Assembly: GCA_002321395.1 (NCBI GenBank)
Contig: DCMK01000054.1
Span: 1 to 6,859, forward strand
DNA length: 6,859 nucleotides
Direction: 5' to 3'
From: Caryophanales bacterium UBA1624
GTDB taxonomy: Bacteria > Bacillota_I > Bacilli_A > RFN20 > CAG-826
In this document: positions 5,474 through 6,859 of the stretch, in pieces
How the letters are laid out: every line of letters starts with the position of its first letter
Position numbering within the stretch: the stretch's first letter is position 1
The notes under the pieces: generated by a model
Seen by the model: only the letters and a program-made list of their open reading frames with translations
The model's database searches: none
Told to the model about the DNA's origin: nothing
Position numbers and translations under genes: made by a program

Positions 5474-6471
5474 GAAAGCAAACGGTCCTCGATGACCTCT
5501 CCGTCTTTGTAATAAACCCCGGACACGCCCCACTTCTTCTCAAACCCTTCCCTCTTCTCGGGCTCCACCCACATCAAGGCGGTCGTGTAGGCATCGAGTT
5601 TCCCGGCGTCCTCCCCTTTCAGGGTGACCCCGGTGAAGGAGGGGGAGGCTTCCCCGGTGAAGGGGTTCACGATGTGGGAATAGACTTTGCCATCGATCTC
5701 CACCCCTTGGACGGAGACGGAGCTCGTGGAAAGGCAGGCGTTTTTGATGGAGAGCCTTTTGCCGGGGAGGTCTTGCTTCCAGGAAAGGGAATAGGTGCCG
5801 TCCCCTCCTTCCTTGCTGCCGAAGACCATCGTGGAATTCCCCCCATTGATGTAATAATGCTCCCAGCCTTTTTCCTCGGCTTTCTTCTTGGAGAGCTCGG
5901 CGGCGTAGCCTTTGGCGATCCCCCCAAGGTCGATCTGGGCTTTTTCTTTGACGGGGGCCCCTTCCTTCAACACGAGCTCCGCGCGATAGACGCCGCCTTC
6001 ACCGGAAAGGAGGAGATCCGTGTTCTTTATCTTCGAAAGCTCCTCCGCGATGTCTTCTTGGCTTGGAAGGCTTGGGGATTCCCCTTCTTGGAGGGGATGG
6101 AGGTGGTTCTTCCAAAGGGTGGAGAGCCCAAAGCAAAGGGGGTTGAAATAGCCTTCGGTCTCTTTTTCCATCTCCAAGGCGAAGGAAAGCAGATCGAAAA
6201 GCTCTTTGGAGATCTCGATTTCCCCGGGGGCTCTGTTGATGTCATAGACCGAGACGGTTTGGTAATGGGGCGAGTTGGCGTCGGCGATTTTGTCGATCTG
6301 CTCAAAGGGGGAGAGGACCTCCTCGAGCTCTTCTTCCTTCTCGGCCTGGGCTTGGCAGAGGATCTGCGTGTCCATGGCGAATACGACCTTTTGGTAATAC
6401 CCCTTGCTCGAGCAGGAAAGCAGCAAAGGGGACAGCAATGCGATTTTCAAAAAAGTACGCGGTTTCCGCAT
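5470..6471 (-). CDS. apbE: FAD:protein FMN transferase (ApbE), lipoprotein
   Basis: This enzyme transfers FMN from FAD to a Ser/Thr of exported flavoproteins such as RnfG and RnfD, using Mg2+. It has 333 residues, a typical length. It is a lipoprotein: basic MRKPR, hydrophobic core and lipobox LLSC with Cys20, so it should sit on the outer face of the membrane. Family motifs in order: FAMDTQ (31-36, MDT in place of the commoner MGT), YFNP (108-111), QIDLGGIAKGYAAE (179-192), YINGGNSTM (207-215), YSHIVNPFTGEA (264-275) and DAYTTALM (293-300), which includes the expected metal ligands Asp and Thr. No FMN-acceptor domain is encoded in this window, so its substrates probably lie in the rnf genes beyond the right edge. 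It heads the operon, 66 bases after the rnfB stop and just past the rnf terminator, with its own likely extended -10 element. No strong Shine-Dalgarno is seen. Confidence 0.95.
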   Translation of the reverse strand: MRKPRTFLKIALLSPLLLSCSSKGYYQKVVFAMDTQILCQAQAEKEEELEEVLSPFEQIDKIADANSPHYQTVSVYDINRAPGEIEISKELFDLLSFALEMEKETEGYFNPLCFGLSTLWKNHLHPLQEGESPSLPSQEDIAEELSKIKNTDLLLSGEGGVYRAELVLKEGAPVKEKAQIDLGGIAKGYAAELSKKKAEEKGWEHYYINGGNSTMVFGSKEGGDGTYSLSWKQDLPGKRLSIKNACLSTSSVSVQGVEIDGKVYSHIVNPFTGEASPSFTGVTLKGEDAGKLDAYTTALMWVEPEKREGFEKKWGVSGVYYKDGEVIEDRLLS

Positions 6472-6477
6472 GGCCCC

Positions 6478-6486
6478 ATTATGCCA
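6478..6486 (-). promoter_or_regulatory. Extended -10 promoter of the apbE operon
   Basis: On the minus strand TGGCATAAT (6486-6478) is an extended -10: TG, one base, then CATAAT with five of six matches. GGGGCC (six bases) separates it from the ATG at 6471, so transcription would start at the ATG itself. The matching -35 position falls in TTTTTC (6506-6501), inside the T-tract of the rnf terminator, and is weak. A leader starting here would carry no Shine-Dalgarno. Confidence 0.42.
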
Positions 6487-6498
6487 TAGATGGGAGGA

Positions 6499-6531
6499 GG
6501 GAAAAAGAAAACCGCTCCCGGGCGGGAGCGG
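6499..6531 (-). terminator. Intrinsic terminator after rnfB
   Basis: On the minus strand CCGCTCCC (6531-6524) pairs perfectly with GGGAGCGG (6519-6512) around a four-base loop, giving an eight-base GC-rich stem. It is followed by TTTTCTTTTTC (6511-6501). The stem begins seven bases after the rnfB stop codon, so it ends the rnf operon and separates it from apbE. Confidence 0.9.
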
Positions 6532-6537
6532 AAATCG

Positions 6538-6859
6538 TCATAACGTCGGGACGTGCTTGGTGCCGTCTGGGTCGGGGTGGGACTCCATGTAGGCGATGAT
6601 GGGCTCGAAGTTCTTGTCCTTCTTCCCCACCTTGCACAAGGTCACTTTCTTCACCTTCCCGGTGACGATGGCCTCAGCCATGTCGTGGCATCCGGCGTAG
6701 CCGCAGGCGCCGCAATTGGCGTTGGGCAGCATTTTCTCCACGTCCTCGATGCGGTGGTCTTCTTCGACGTGGAGGAATTTCTCCGCCAAAGCCAGGGCGA
6801 GCCCGAAGATCAGGCCCAGTCCCCCGAGGATGAGGACCGCCCACAGCACGGTGAGCGGG
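6538..6859 (-). CDS. rnfB: Electron transport complex subunit RnfB, short form (5' end probably cut)
   Basis: RnfB is a peripheral subunit of the Rnf complex that takes electrons from ferredoxin. Numbering from the GTG at 6849 (103 residues): a hydrophobic anchor at about 1-24 with the typical GGLGLIFGLALALAEK, then the four-cysteine cluster domain, NCGACGYAGC (Cys46, 49, 54) and TLCKVGKK (Cys72). The chain stops 31 residues later. Usual RnfB proteins go on with at least two ferredoxin-type [4Fe-4S] domains (CxxCxxCxxxC); none is present here. The stop is followed within seven bases by a terminator, so the end looks genuine and not caused by a frameshift. The frame stays open to the right edge (Pro-Leu-Thr before the GTG), and no Shine-Dalgarno precedes the GTG, so the true start is likely just outside. 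Being last before a terminator fits the clostridial rnfCDGEAB order. Confidence 0.9.
   Translation of the reverse strand, partial: PLTVLWAVLILGGLGLIFGLALALAEKFLHVEEDHRIEDVEKMLPNANCGACGYAGCHDMAEAIVTGKVKKVTLCKVGKKDKNFEPIIAYMESHPDPDGTKHVPTL

Noticed and set aside
5079..5543. N-terminal extension of the Gx protein to an ATG at 5543
   Set aside because: The extra residues are Arg/Pro-rich and out of frame with the convincing NusG-II protein; the ATG at 5078 forms an ATGA overlap and starts the membrane domain.
5674..6489. Open frame of 271 codons on the plus strand, opposite apbE
   Set aside because: Shadow of apbE, which carries a lipobox and all catalytic motifs on the minus strand.
1..6859. 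CRISPR arrays, tRNA or rRNA genes, insertion-sequence ends
   Set aside because: No regularly spaced repeats, no cloverleaf-like sequence and no terminal inverted repeats were seen on reading both strands.

Overview
The window is 6.86 kb of fairly GC-rich bacterial chromosome. It is densely packed, with TGA used as a stop codon, so it reads in the standard bacterial code. Eight of the nine genes lie on the minus strand. The gene content is a doubled feoA with feoB, a small FeoB-associated membrane protein, ApbE, a NusG-II protein, a Gx-type membrane protein and RnfB as the last gene before a terminator. This suggests an anaerobic, probably gut-associated Bacillota of the Bacilli/Erysipelotrichia type. 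That assignment is inference from protein style and gene order, because no marker gene is present.

Layout from left to right. 1-279: no supported gene; AT-rich DNA with roughly helically phased T/A tracts. 280-789 (-): an unrecognised secreted protein. Its promoter region (796-821) has a run of nine G between a -35-like TTGATA and a -10-like TAAAAT, which is the architecture of a phase-variable promoter. 928-953: intrinsic terminator of the iron operon. 1018-4000 (-): the ferrous-iron operon feoA-feoA-feoB-small membrane protein, read from a promoter/operator region at about 4013-4062. 4131-4541 (+): an unrecognised cytoplasmic protein with a faintly TIR-like N-terminus, divergent from feo. 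4545-6471 (-): a tightly coupled three-gene operon apbE, NusG-II protein, Gx membrane protein, with both junctions being 4-base ATGA overlaps. 6512-6531: strong terminator ending the rnf operon. 6538 to the right edge (-): rnfB, apparently a short form with only the N-terminal anchor and one four-cysteine cluster.

How the genes may work together. Rnf moves electrons from ferredoxin to NAD or other acceptors at the membrane, and its RnfG and RnfD subunits carry FMN attached by ApbE. The NusG-II and Gx pair next to an ApbE is also the kind of gene pair found in the flavin-based extracellular electron transfer loci of Firmicutes (the eetA/eetB type). A Feo ferrous-iron importer stands less than 1 kb from this operon. 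A plausible but untested reading is that reducing power from the Rnf/ApbE side helps reduce iron outside the cell, and Feo imports the resulting Fe(II).

The least expected observations are: (1) the G9 tract in the promoter spacer of the secreted-protein gene; (2) three different genes whose best -10 hexamer lies 6 or 7 bases before the ATG, implying leaderless mRNAs; (3) a truncated RnfB whose end is confirmed by an adjacent terminator; (4) a FeoB-associated small protein that has kept only one cysteine.
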